This document shows, piece by piece, positions 1-7,506 of a stretch of 64,000 nt of DNA. A model generated the notes under the pieces. It was given only the letters and a program-made list of their open reading frames with translations, was not told where the DNA came from and did no database searches. Source of the stretch: Microbacterium soli (GTDB lineage: Bacteria; Actinomycetota; Actinomycetes; Actinomycetales; Microbacteriaceae); NCBI RefSeq assembly GCF_039539005.1, contig NZ_BAABCP010000002.1:443410-507409 (forward strand), read 5' to 3'. The position numbers and the translations under genes were made by a program. The first letter of the stretch is position 1. Each line of letters opens with the position of its first letter.

Positions 1-769
1 CGCGCCGCCGGGCGTCATCGTCAAGGTGAAGGTAGCGCTGCGTCGTCGACAGCGATGCGTGCCCGAGCATCTCCTGCACCGCGCGCAGGTCACCGGTCCC
101 CCGGTACGCGGCCGTCGCGCCGGCGTGGCGAAGCGCGTGCGGATTCCACCCGGTGACGCGCTTGATGATCTTGTGGACGGACTGCGGGTGCAGGTGTCCG
201 TCAGTCTCGCCCGGGAAGTAGTGGCCGCGCGGGAGGCGTTCCTCGAGCACGTCGAGCGCGAGCGCTAGCGGGTCGTTCACGTAGACGTAGCGTTCCTTGT
301 CGCCCTTCCCGCGGATCAGCAGCACCTCGCCGCGGCGGTCCCGCATGTGCAACGTGGCGATCTCGGTCAGCCGCAGGCAGGCGTACCGGCCGAGCAGCAC
401 GAGCGCCCGATCACGCGGCGTGGCGTTCAGGATGCTGCGCTGGATGACAGCATCCGGCACGACGCGCGGCATCCTCGCCGCGACGGGTATCTGCTCGATC
501 AGCAGCGTCGGACTGACGAGCACGTACCTGCGGGCGACCGCCCACCGATAGAACAGCCGCCACGACGCGAGGATCGAATGCCGCGTCTCGGCCGATAGCT
601 CGCGCGTCTCGGCGAGTGCCTGCTCGATGTGATCCTCGGTTGCGAGGGTCAGCTGCACCCGCCGCGCGAGTTTCCGGACGTACCGCATCCGCAACTTGAC
701 CGTGCCGCTGGCGCGATAGCTCGCGGTCAGCCACTGCTCGAAGAGGGACAGAATCACATCGTTCTGCAT
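1..769 (-). CDS. Tyrosine recombinase/integrase, 3' end cut by window edge
   Basis: Site-specific DNA integrase of the phage/XerD-like family. The minus-strand reading from ATG at 769 gives 256 residues with an N-terminal SAM-like core-binding domain (about 1-100) and a C-terminal catalytic domain. All catalytic residues are visible in order: Arg in YACLRLTEI, Lys in GKGDKER, His and Arg in NPHALRHAG, His in MLGHASLS, and the nucleophile Tyr in TTQRYLH. Only the last few residues are missing. A GGAG about 10 nt upstream supports the start. It reads away from a tRNA-like remnant and terminator at 1015-1080, so it most likely integrates an element lying to the left. The six-frame open readings here are shadows; the real frame has no in-window stop. 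Confidence 0.9.
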   Translation of the reverse strand, partial: MQNDVILSLFEQWLTASYRASGTVKLRMRYVRKLARRVQLTLATEDHIEQALAETRELSAETRHSILASWRLFYRWAVARRYVLVSPTLLIEQIPVAARMPRVVPDAVIQRSILNATPRDRALVLLGRYACLRLTEIATLHMRDRRGEVLLIRGKGDKERYVYVNDPLALALDVLEERLPRGHYFPGETDGHLHPQSVHKIIKRVTGWNPHALRHAGATAAYRGTGDLRAVQEMLGHASLSTTQRYLHLDDDARRR

Positions 770-797
770 CGGTCTCACTCTCCAGCATCAGCAGAAG

Positions 798-950
798 TCA
801 GCGGTGCACGTCGCCTGTTGCGGTGTCGAGGATGCCCCACGCGTCGACGGCCGGCTCGTTGGTCCGGCGGCACATCACCGCGTCGAAGGCCACATCGAAC
901 GCGACCACCGGGGCGTCGTGCTCATCGACGACGACGTAGCGGCCGGTCAC
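798..950 (-). CDS. Small 50-residue protein upstream of the integrase
   Basis: A minus-strand GTG-initiated ORF (start at 950, TGA at 798-800) encodes about 50 acidic residues beginning MTGRYVVVDEHD and ending DTATGDVHR. It lies 28 nt upstream of the integrase in the same direction, and an AAGGGA Shine-Dalgarno-like stretch precedes the GTG. Such short ORFs beside integrases are sometimes excisionases, but no helix-turn-helix is apparent here; the sequence looks like two or three beta strands. Function unknown. Confidence 0.5.
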   Translation of the reverse strand: MTGRYVVVDEHDAPVVAFDVAFDAVMCRRTNEPAVDAWGILDTATGDVHR

Positions 951-1014
951 GCTGCCGATCCCTTCGCCGCGCGGCGGGCGCTCAATGACACGATGGGCTT
1001 GAAACCGGCAGGTT

Positions 1015-1039
1015 CTTGGTTCGAGTCCAAGCCGGGGAG
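1015..1039 (+). other. tRNA 3'-end remnant, probable attachment-site half
   Basis: CTTGG-TTCGAGT-CCAAG forms a perfect T-arm with a canonical loop, followed by seven acceptor-strand bases CCGGGGA and discriminator G, without encoded CCA. The matching 5' acceptor strand (TCCCCGG) and a pairing anticodon arm are absent upstream, so this is not a complete tRNA. A displaced tRNA 3' end with the native terminator, next to an integrase, is what remains at one junction after tRNA-targeted integration. The T-arm and discriminator G recall actinobacterial tRNA-Gln; that identity is a guess. Confidence 0.5.
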
Positions 1040-1046
1040 CGATCCT

Positions 1047-1080
1047 CGAAGAGACCCCGCCTCACGGCGGGGTCTCTTCG
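1047..1080 (+). terminator. Strong hairpin terminator, probably bidirectional
   Basis: A perfect 15-bp stem (CGAAGAGACCCCGCC and its complement) with a TCAC loop lies 8 nt after the tRNA-like remnant and 25 nt beyond the 3' end of the convergent LysR gene. It could end transcription from both sides. There is no long U-run, as is usual in high-GC actinobacteria. Confidence 0.75.
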
Positions 1081-1104
1081 TCTCCCATCCATCCTGCTGC
1101 CCGA

Positions 1105-2076
1105 TCAGGTATCGTCACCCGATCCGCGATTCGAGTCCTGGCCACGAGGCGGAGCAGTGCCTTCCGCCGCCTGCTGGGAGAACTCCGAGATCAATCTGCC
1201 GAATTCTCGGATGTAGGACGGCGTCCTCGGGCCCGCCGACCAGGCGACCCGCAAGCTGAAGCCGAGCGAGTTCCATGCACGATCCCTGATCGCGCGCGAC
1301 GCGAGCGGTATGCCTCGGACATCGACGGTAGACGCGAAGACGGCGACCCCGACACCCGCCTCGGCGAGCGCGGCGAGCGTATGCGCGTTGCTGGACTCAT
1401 AGACCACCTGCGGGTGGAGACCAGCCGCCTCGAAACTCGCCGTCAGCTCCTGTGTCGAAAGGAACGACGGATCGTTGACGAGCAGATCGAACTTCGCCAA
1501 GTCCGTGATCGAGACGGGACCGTCGTCGACGTCCAGCTCATGGCCCTCCGGGAAGTACGCCCTGATCCCCACTCGAGCGATGGGAAGGGAATGGAACTGC
1601 GGCGGGATCGGGGGCGCGACGATGGCGATGTCGCATTCTCCGGCGATCAGCTGATGGCGAAGACGAGCGGAGCCGTTCTCGATGACCTGCAGCCGAACCG
1701 TCGTGTTGCTCGGTATCCACCGAGCCAGGAACGGCGCCAGGTACGAACCGGCGGCCGTCGCTGCCGCTCCCAGACGGATCGTGGCCCGCGATCCGTTCCG
1801 TGCCTCCGTCCGCAGTGCGACGACTTCGGAGGCCAGCACGCGAGCCCTGTGCAGCGCCGCCTCTCCGGCCGGTGTGACCGTCGCTCCTCGTGGGCCTCTT
1901 TCGAGAAGTCGCACCCCCAGGTCCGCCTCGAGGCGTGCCACCGAGCGCGAGATCGCCGGTTGCGAGGTGAACAGCTGTCCCGCGGCGGAGCGGAAGCTCC
2001 CCGTGCTCGCCACTGCGATGAAGGCCTGCACATCCCTCAAACTGAGATCAGCCAATGTCAAATACGGATCACTCAT
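1105..2076 (-). CDS. LysR-family transcriptional regulator
   Basis: A 323-residue protein with the LysR layout: an N-terminal winged helix-turn-helix at about residues 12-70 (GSFRSAAGQLFTSQPAISRS, then LEADLGVRLLER) and a periplasmic-binding-like effector domain from about 100 to 300. It is divergent from the amidohydrolase/ABC importer/amidase cluster, the classical position for the cluster's own activator, with 75 bp between the two start codons. The effector is presumably the cluster's substrate or a breakdown product. The C-terminus (PRGQDSNRGSGDDT) is unstructured. Confidence 0.9.
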   Translation of the reverse strand: MSDPYLTLADLSLRDVQAFIAVASTGSFRSAAGQLFTSQPAISRSVARLEADLGVRLLERGPRGATVTPAGEAALHRARVLASEVVALRTEARNGSRATIRLGAAATAAGSYLAPFLARWIPSNTTVRLQVIENGSARLRHQLIAGECDIAIVAPPIPPQFHSLPIARVGIRAYFPEGHELDVDDGPVSITDLAKFDLLVNDPSFLSTQELTASFEAAGLHPQVVYESSNAHTLAALAEAGVGVAVFASTVDVRGIPLASRAIRDRAWNSLGFSLRVAWSAGPRTPSYIREFGRLISEFSQQAAEGTAPPRGQDSNRGSGDDT

Positions 2077-2083
2077 CCCTTTA

Positions 2084-2107
2084 GTTATAGCAATCCATGC
2101 ATCATGG
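2084..2107. promoter_or_regulatory. Divergent promoter region with candidate LysR operator
   Basis: The intergenic region contains a TATAAC box (minus strand, 2084-2089) suited to the LysR gene and an inverted repeat CCATG-CAT-CATGG at 2095-2107. The repeat sits between the divergent starts and could be part of a LysR binding site. The assignment rests on position and symmetry only. Confidence 0.4.
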
Positions 2108-2151
2108 TGGGAAGCACTACCGCGACGCCGAACGAAGGAAGAGGTGCGGGC

Positions 2152-3540
2152 GTGCCACTGACAACACTGATCGCAGGAGGAAAAGTAGTGACCCCCGGGG
2201 GAGCTGCACCTGCCGACATCGCCATTCGCGACAGTCGAATCGTGGGGCTTCTCGCTCCCGGCGAGCCTTGGCCCGCAGATGAGGTGATCGATGCCTCAGG
2301 GCTCACGGTCCTTCCGGGGCTCGTCGATGTCCACAGCCATCACCGCGAACCCGGGTTCACGCACAAGGAGGACATTCTCAGCGCCACTCGAGCCTGCGCC
2401 GCAGGGGGCGTGACCACGACACTGGCCATGCCGAACGTGTCCCCGCCGCCGAACACAGTCCGGATCCTGGACGACATGATGCGCCTGTACGAGCGGTCGG
2501 CAGTCGTCGATTGGAACATCAATCCCGCGGGGACGATCGTCGAGGAGATCCCCAAGCTCGCCCAGAAGGGCATCGCCGCGGTCAAGGTCTTCATGGTCAC
2601 CGACACGGGCAGGGATTATCCTCACATGCCCGGAATCGGGGTGCACGATCACGGGCAGCTGCTGGCGACGATGGAGGCGTGCAGCCGAGCGGGAGTGCCG
2701 CTGATGGTGCATCCTCACGATCAATCCCTCATGCACCAGATCGAGACGGCCATGTGGGCTCGTGGAGAACGCGACGCGCTCGCCTACGCACGCGCCTACG
2801 CCGCTCACGACGGTGTGATCTGGGAGACCGCGATCGCGCTGCTCCTCCGGCTTCAGCAGGCGACCGGAGTGCAGTTGCATCTGCTGCACGTTCAGACCGC
2901 CGGCAGCGTCGAGCTGATCCGTGCCGCCAAGGCCCGTGGCCAGAAGGTCAGTGCAGAGGTGAACCCCTGGGCCCTCTTCCTCGGCCATGACTGGGCGAAC
3001 ATCGAACGATTGGGTTCGTATGCGTTGTCCTATTGGGTACCTGAATCGAACCAGGCCGCACTGTGGGAGGGGCTCGCGGACGGCACCATCGACCTGATCT
3101 CGACAGACCATGCGCCCCACACCGCCGAGGAGAAGGAAGTGGGATGGCGGGACGGCTGGGAGGCCCAGACGGGAACACCCTCCGCCCAGTTCTATCTGCG
3201 CATGATGCTGGATGCGGTTCACCACGGCAAGATCTCGCTCGAGAGGGCTGTCGAGCTCTGCTCAACCGCCCCGGCACGAGTGTTCAACATGACCAGGAAG
3301 GGCTCGATCGCCGTCGGCTTCGACGCAGACCTCGTCCTCGTCGACCAGACCGCGCAGAGGACGATCTCCAATTCCGAGGTGCTGAGCAAGATCGGCTACT
3401 CGCCGTACGCCGACATGACCTTCACCGGCCTTCCCGTGCGCACACTCGTCCGCGGTAAGACGGTCTTCGCCGAAGGTACGGTGGTGGGCGAACCCGGCTT
3501 CGGAGAACAGGCGTTCGTCGCGCGCGACGTCCCGGCATGA
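2152..3540 (+). CDS. Cyclic amidohydrolase (dihydroorotase/allantoinase/hydantoinase-like)
   Basis: A 462-residue metal-dependent amidohydrolase expected to open a cyclic amide, imide or ureide ring. Visible motifs are the D-x-H-x-H-x-R-E-P-G metal signature (DVHSHHREPGF), the VKVFM segment with the candidate carboxylated lysine, MVHPHD and LHLLHV with the other metal histidines, and STDHAPH with the catalytic Asp. The RxxPG form points to dihydroorotase/allantoinase relatives, but the catabolic neighbourhood argues against a pyrimidine biosynthesis role. The frame is open far upstream (to 1381). GTG at 2152 is chosen because GGAAGAGG lies 7-8 nt before it; ATG at 2104 is the alternative. It is first in a cluster with a Pot-type importer and an amidase. 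True substrate unknown. Confidence 0.85.
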   Translation: MPLTTLIAGGKVVTPGGAAPADIAIRDSRIVGLLAPGEPWPADEVIDASGLTVLPGLVDVHSHHREPGFTHKEDILSATRACAAGGVTTTLAMPNVSPPPNTVRILDDMMRLYERSAVVDWNINPAGTIVEEIPKLAQKGIAAVKVFMVTDTGRDYPHMPGIGVHDHGQLLATMEACSRAGVPLMVHPHDQSLMHQIETAMWARGERDALAYARAYAAHDGVIWETAIALLLRLQQATGVQLHLLHVQTAGSVELIRAAKARGQKVSAEVNPWALFLGHDWANIERLGSYALSYWVPESNQAALWEGLADGTIDLISTDHAPHTAEEKEVGWRDGWEAQTGTPSAQFYLRMMLDAVHHGKISLERAVELCSTAPARVFNMTRKGSIAVGFDADLVLVDQTAQRTISNSEVLSKIGYSPYADMTFTGLPVRTLVRGKTVFAEGTVVGEPGFGEQAFVARDVPA

Positions 3541-3616
3541 CCGTGACGAACGGTGCGACCGAACACACCCCTCGCGGCCCGCGCGGGAAGAGATGTCCAT
3601 AGAGAGAAGGAAGATC

Positions 3617-4672
3617 GTGTCAAGAAACATCAAGGGATCAGCGCTGATCCTCGTCCCGCTGCTGGCACTGACCGGGTGCGCTGGGCTCTTCGGCGAGAAG
3701 AACACAGAACAAGGCGACCGTACAACCCTCACTTTCGCTTCGTATGGCGGTCCGCTACAGGACCAGCAGATCATTGCGTGGGAGGAGCCGTACATGGAGT
3801 TGCACGACAACGTCGACTTCATCAACACCTCCCCCTCGGACCCGGCCCAGATCCAAGCGATGGTCGAAGCCGGCAAGCCGACCTGGGATGTGGCCGACAT
3901 ATCTCCGTACTTCGCCACCGAGTTCTGCGGCGTCTATCTCGAAGAACTGGACCTGAACATCGACCGGTCGCAGTTCGAGGAGGAGACGATCGGTGAGTGC
4001 GGCATGCCGGCGGAACGGTTCGGGCTGCTGTTCCTGTACAACATCGACACCTACGGAGACGCACCCCCCACCCGCACGGCCGACTTCTTCGACCTCGAGA
4101 AGTTCCCCGGGAAGCGAGCACTGACGAGTTCTCCGCGCGATGGCATGCTGGAGACGGCGCTGCTCGCCAGCGGAGTGGCGCCCGATGACCTCTACCCGCT
4201 CGATGTCGACAGAGCGTTGGAGACCTGGGAGGGTGTCCGCGACGACACGATCTTCGCGGCCAACAACGGGGCCCTGCTCCAGCTGATCGTCGATGGTCAG
4301 GTCGACATGGCCCTCATCGTGACGGGACGGGCGGCGGCGGCCATCGAGGAGGGTGCGAACTTCGCCCCGGTCTGGGATACGACGGTGACCAACTACGCCG
4401 TCCTGGTCGTGCCGAAGGGCTCGCCCAACAAGGAGGAGGCGATGCGCTTCATCGAGTTCGCGACCTCCGTGGAGCCCGCCGCTGAGTTCGCGGAGCTGTC
4501 CACCACGGCACCGTCGAACCTGGAGGCTGTGCCGGAGTACACCGAACTGCAGTCGATGCTGGATGTCTTCGGACCGGCGAACACGGGCTCGCGCGTGGCG
4601 ATGGATGCGACGTGGTGGAGTCAGAACTACTCCGAGATGACCGACCGGTTCAACACCTGGCTCGCAGGATGA
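3617..4672 (+). CDS. ABC importer substrate-binding lipoprotein, PotD-like
   Basis: A 351-residue extracellular binding protein of the spermidine/putrescine family. A signal peptide with lipobox LTGC (cleavage before Cys at about residue 20) anchors it to the membrane. The mature start TLTFASYGG and the segment MARALIVTG-type hinge regions are typical of this family (here QVDMALIVTG). GTG at 3617 is preferred over ATG at 3593 because AGAAGGA lies 5 nt upstream and the signal peptide then begins normally. Binding proteins of this class also serve cation, opine and amide uptake, so the ligand need not be a polyamine. Two permeases and an ATPase follow. Confidence 0.88.
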   Translation: MSRNIKGSALILVPLLALTGCAGLFGEKNTEQGDRTTLTFASYGGPLQDQQIIAWEEPYMELHDNVDFINTSPSDPAQIQAMVEAGKPTWDVADISPYFATEFCGVYLEELDLNIDRSQFEEETIGECGMPAERFGLLFLYNIDTYGDAPPTRTADFFDLEKFPGKRALTSSPRDGMLETALLASGVAPDDLYPLDVDRALETWEGVRDDTIFAANNGALLQLIVDGQVDMALIVTGRAAAAIEEGANFAPVWDTTVTNYAVLVVPKGSPNKEEAMRFIEFATSVEPAAEFAELSTTAPSNLEAVPEYTELQSMLDVFGPANTGSRVAMDATWWSQNYSEMTDRFNTWLAG

Positions 4673-4711
4673 TCCGATGGCCACCGCGATTCGATGCACA
4701 GGAGCAATCCA

Positions 4712-5569
4712 GTGAGAACTGAACGCCGCCTGAGTGCGGGGATCATGCTGCTCCCCGCCGCTGTCATCTTCGCGGTGGCCTTCGTCCTGCCCCTGGCCGG
4801 TGTCGCCTGGCGGAGCATCACCGAGCCCGAACCGGGTCTGGGGAACTACGTCACGCTGCTGTTCGACGGCGTCAGCCTCACGGTGATCCTGCGAACGGGC
4901 TGGGTCGCACTGCTCGTGACCCTCGTGACACTGGTCCTGGGGTATCCCTACGCGTACGCGTTGACACTGGTGTCCCCCCGTACGCGCGCGATCATGTTCA
5001 CCCTCGTGCTCGTGCCGTTCTGGACCAGCATGATGGCGCGGAACTTCGCTTGGCTGGTGCTCCTGCAGAACGGCGGGCCGCTGCAACGCCTGTTCGCCGC
5101 AGTCGGCAGAGAGGACGTCGTGCTCTTCGGGACGACAGCAGGTGTCGTGATCGCCATGTCGCAGGTTCTGCTGCCGTTCATGGTCCTCCCCCTCTTCAGC
5201 GTGATGCAAGGCATAGACCGCAGGCTCGTCTCTGCCGCTGTGAGCCTCGGATCGTCGCACACGAGAGCATTCTGGAAGGTCTACTGGCCGCTGTCTCGAC
5301 GCGGAATCGTCTCCGGCTTCCTGCTCGTCTTCTCCGTGAGCCTGGGATTCTATGTGACGCCGGCCATCATCGGATCCCCGCAGGAGTCGCTGATCGCACA
5401 ACTGCTGAGCGTACGGACCATGGAGCAGCTCGACTTCGGTGGTGCGGGCGCGCTGGGTCTGTTCGTGCTCGTCGTCACGCTCCTGCTCGTCGCGGGGATC
5501 AGCCGGTTCGGCGGCTCCACATCGGCTCTGGGTTCCGCGCTGAGCAGAAAGGACGGGATCAGTGCGTAA
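4712..5569 (+). CDS. ABC importer permease, PotB-like
   Basis: A 285-residue inner-membrane protein with about six hydrophobic helices and a binding-protein-dependent transport EAA-like loop near AAVSLGSSHTRAFWKVYWPLS, which docks to the ATPase. GTG at 4712 is preferred over ATG at 4694 because GGAG stands 7 nt upstream. Its stop overlaps the next permease start by 8 bp, indicating translational coupling of the two membrane subunits. Confidence 0.88.
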   Translation: MRTERRLSAGIMLLPAAVIFAVAFVLPLAGVAWRSITEPEPGLGNYVTLLFDGVSLTVILRTGWVALLVTLVTLVLGYPYAYALTLVSPRTRAIMFTLVLVPFWTSMMARNFAWLVLLQNGGPLQRLFAAVGREDVVLFGTTAGVVIAMSQVLLPFMVLPLFSVMQGIDRRLVSAAVSLGSSHTRAFWKVYWPLSRRGIVSGFLLVFSVSLGFYVTPAIIGSPQESLIAQLLSVRTMEQLDFGGAGALGLFVLVVTLLLVAGISRFGGSTSALGSALSRKDGISA

Positions 5570-6350
5570 CGGGCTGTCACCTTTCTTGAAAGTCGTCGTC
5601 GGCGTGGTCGCGCTGCTGCTGGTCGCACCGACCCTCATCGTCATCCCGATGAGTTTCAGTTCCGGCACGACGTTTCGGTTCCCACCTCGCGGATGGTCAT
5701 TGCGCTGGTACGAGGAACTGCTCACAGACCCCGCGTGGCTCGATTCGATAAGCCGGTCGCTGCTGATAGGGTTCATCGTCATGGTGGTCGCCGGTGTCTG
5801 CGGCACCCTGGTCGCATTGGGGCTGCACTACGGCAAGTTCCGCGGGAGCGGGCTGATCGAGTCGCTCGTCCTGGCGCCGATGGTCGCCCCGACCATCGTG
5901 CTGGCCGTGTCGGTGTACATCTCGTTCCTCTATTGGAACCTCACCGGCACGCTGCTCGGTTACGTGCTCGCCCATGCGATGCTGGCCATTCCGTTCGTCT
6001 ACGTCTCTGTGAACACGAGCCTCAAGAGCCTGGACCCCATCCTGGGAAATGCGGCGGCGAGCCTCGGGTCCACTCCGATGAGGACGTTCCGAAGGGTCAC
6101 CTTCCCACTCGTGCTGCCCGGCGTGCTCGCCGGAATGGTGTTCGCCTTCGTGACCTCCTTCGATGAAGTCGTCGTATCCCTGTTCATCCGCTCCCCCGGA
6201 ACAGAGACGCTCCCGGTGCGCATGTTCAACAGCGTCACCCTGCAGATCGACCCCACGATCTCCGCTGCGGCCAGCGTCGTGGTCGTACTGGTCACCGCCG
6301 TCATCCTGACGGCGCAGCTGGTCTTCGTCCAGCGCAAGCAAACCAAATAA
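5562..6350 (+). CDS. ABC importer permease, PotC-like
   Basis: A 262-residue integral membrane protein with about six helices and the EAA motif region NAAASLGSTPMRTFRRVTFP. It starts at a GTG inside the 3' end of the preceding permease gene. It forms the transport channel with that protein and is energised by the ATPase encoded 15 bp downstream. The conserved ending SFDEVVVSLFI is typical of PotC relatives. Confidence 0.88.
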   Translation: MRNGLSPFLKVVVGVVALLLVAPTLIVIPMSFSSGTTFRFPPRGWSLRWYEELLTDPAWLDSISRSLLIGFIVMVVAGVCGTLVALGLHYGKFRGSGLIESLVLAPMVAPTIVLAVSVYISFLYWNLTGTLLGYVLAHAMLAIPFVYVSVNTSLKSLDPILGNAAASLGSTPMRTFRRVTFPLVLPGVLAGMVFAFVTSFDEVVVSLFIRSPGTETLPVRMFNSVTLQIDPTISAAASVVVVLVTAVILTAQLVFVQRKQTK

Positions 6351-6365
6351 GGACACGAGAGCTCC

Positions 6366-7493
6366 ATGTTGAATCCTGCAAAGCCGCCCCGAGCCGGTGC
6401 CGTCCTCGACGACAGCGCGAGCAACGGCGCGTCGATCGAACTCCGTCAGCTCGCCAAGTTCTACGGTGGGGTCGCCGCCGTGGACGACATCTCCCTCGAT
6501 ATCCGTCCCGGAGAGTTCATGACGCTTCTCGGACCGAGCGGTTCAGGGAAGACGACCACGCTGAACATGATCGCGGGATTCGAGGAGATGGACAGGGGCC
6601 AGATCCTCCTGAATGACTCGGATGTGAGCTCAGTGCCGCCTCATCGTCGTAACCTGGGCGTCGTCTTCCAGCATTACGCGTTGTTCCCGCACCTGACCGT
6701 TGAGCAGAACATCGCGTACCCGTTGCGTGAGCGACGGGTCGCCAAGAAGGAGATCGAGCGCCGGATCGGCGAGGTCCTCGATCTGGTCAACCTCACGGGA
6801 CGCAACCGGGATCTGCCGGATCAGCTCTCCGGAGGTCAGCAGCAGAGGGTCGCCTTGGCACGCGCCATCGTCTTCAGACCAGCCGCCCTGTTGCTCGATG
6901 AACCACTCGGTGCCCTCGACAGGAAGCTTCGCGCGAGTCTTCAGGTCGAGATCCAGCAGATCCATCGCAATATCGGTTCGACCTTCGTCTTCGTCACACA
7001 TGATCAGGAAGAGGCGCTCACGCTCTCCGACAGGATCACGCTCTTCCGTGAGGGCCGGATCGAGCAGGTCGGCACGCCGAAGGATCTCTACGACAACCCG
7101 ATCACCTACTTCGCCGCCGAGTTCCTCGGCGAAGTGAACACCTTCGCCGGGGGCACCTGGTCACGCGGGCTCTACACCTGGGCCGGCCACCGTTTCGCGA
7201 GCCAGGGCAGCGCGGAGGGCACGCCGAACGAGGCTGAGAGGATCCTCATCGTCCGTCCAGAGCGGATGAACATCGCTGTCGAGGAGTCCGACGTTCCTGA
7301 CGCCGCCAACCGGGTGCGCGCACGCGTCCGCGACGTGGTGTTCGTGGGGGACCACTTCCGAGTCCGGCTCGACCTGCCCGACGGCGTAGCGGGACTCGCG
7401 CGTCTGGACACCCATGATGCCGAGAAGTGCCATCCCGGACAGGATGTCTGGACGTGGTGGCTTGCGGCAGATCAACGGGTCGTTCTGGCGTAG
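6366..7493 (+). CDS. ABC importer ATP-binding protein, PotA-like
   Basis: A 375-residue cytoplasmic ATPase with an intact nucleotide-binding domain: Walker A GPSGSGKTTT (about residues 57-66), Q-loop VFQHYALFPH, signature LSGGQQQR, Walker B ALLLDEP and switch histidine in VTHDQEEAL. The C-terminal third is a TOBE/OB-type regulatory domain. It powers the importer encoded by the three preceding genes. An about 25-residue N-terminal extension precedes the domain (IELRQLAKFYGGVAAVDD). Confidence 0.93.
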   Translation: MLNPAKPPRAGAVLDDSASNGASIELRQLAKFYGGVAAVDDISLDIRPGEFMTLLGPSGSGKTTTLNMIAGFEEMDRGQILLNDSDVSSVPPHRRNLGVVFQHYALFPHLTVEQNIAYPLRERRVAKKEIERRIGEVLDLVNLTGRNRDLPDQLSGGQQQRVALARAIVFRPAALLLDEPLGALDRKLRASLQVEIQQIHRNIGSTFVFVTHDQEEALTLSDRITLFREGRIEQVGTPKDLYDNPITYFAAEFLGEVNTFAGGTWSRGLYTWAGHRFASQGSAEGTPNEAERILIVRPERMNIAVEESDVPDAANRVRARVRDVVFVGDHFRVRLDLPDGVAGLARLDTHDAEKCHPGQDVWTWWLAADQRVVLA

Positions 7494-7506
7494 AAGGGCA
7501 CCTCGC

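Noticed and set aside
990..1040. Complete tRNA gene at the left element boundary
   Set aside because: The T-arm and acceptor 3' strand are good, but no matching 5' acceptor, D-arm or pairing anticodon stem exists.
1381..2151. Extending the amidohydrolase upstream to 1381
   Set aside because: Would overlap the divergent LysR gene and its promoter; GTG at 2152 has a good ribosome-binding site.
3755..5806. 683-residue minus-strand open frame opposite the binding protein and permease genes
   Set aside because: Low-complexity His/Asp/Arg content; the plus strand holds complete family proteins with ribosome-binding sites.
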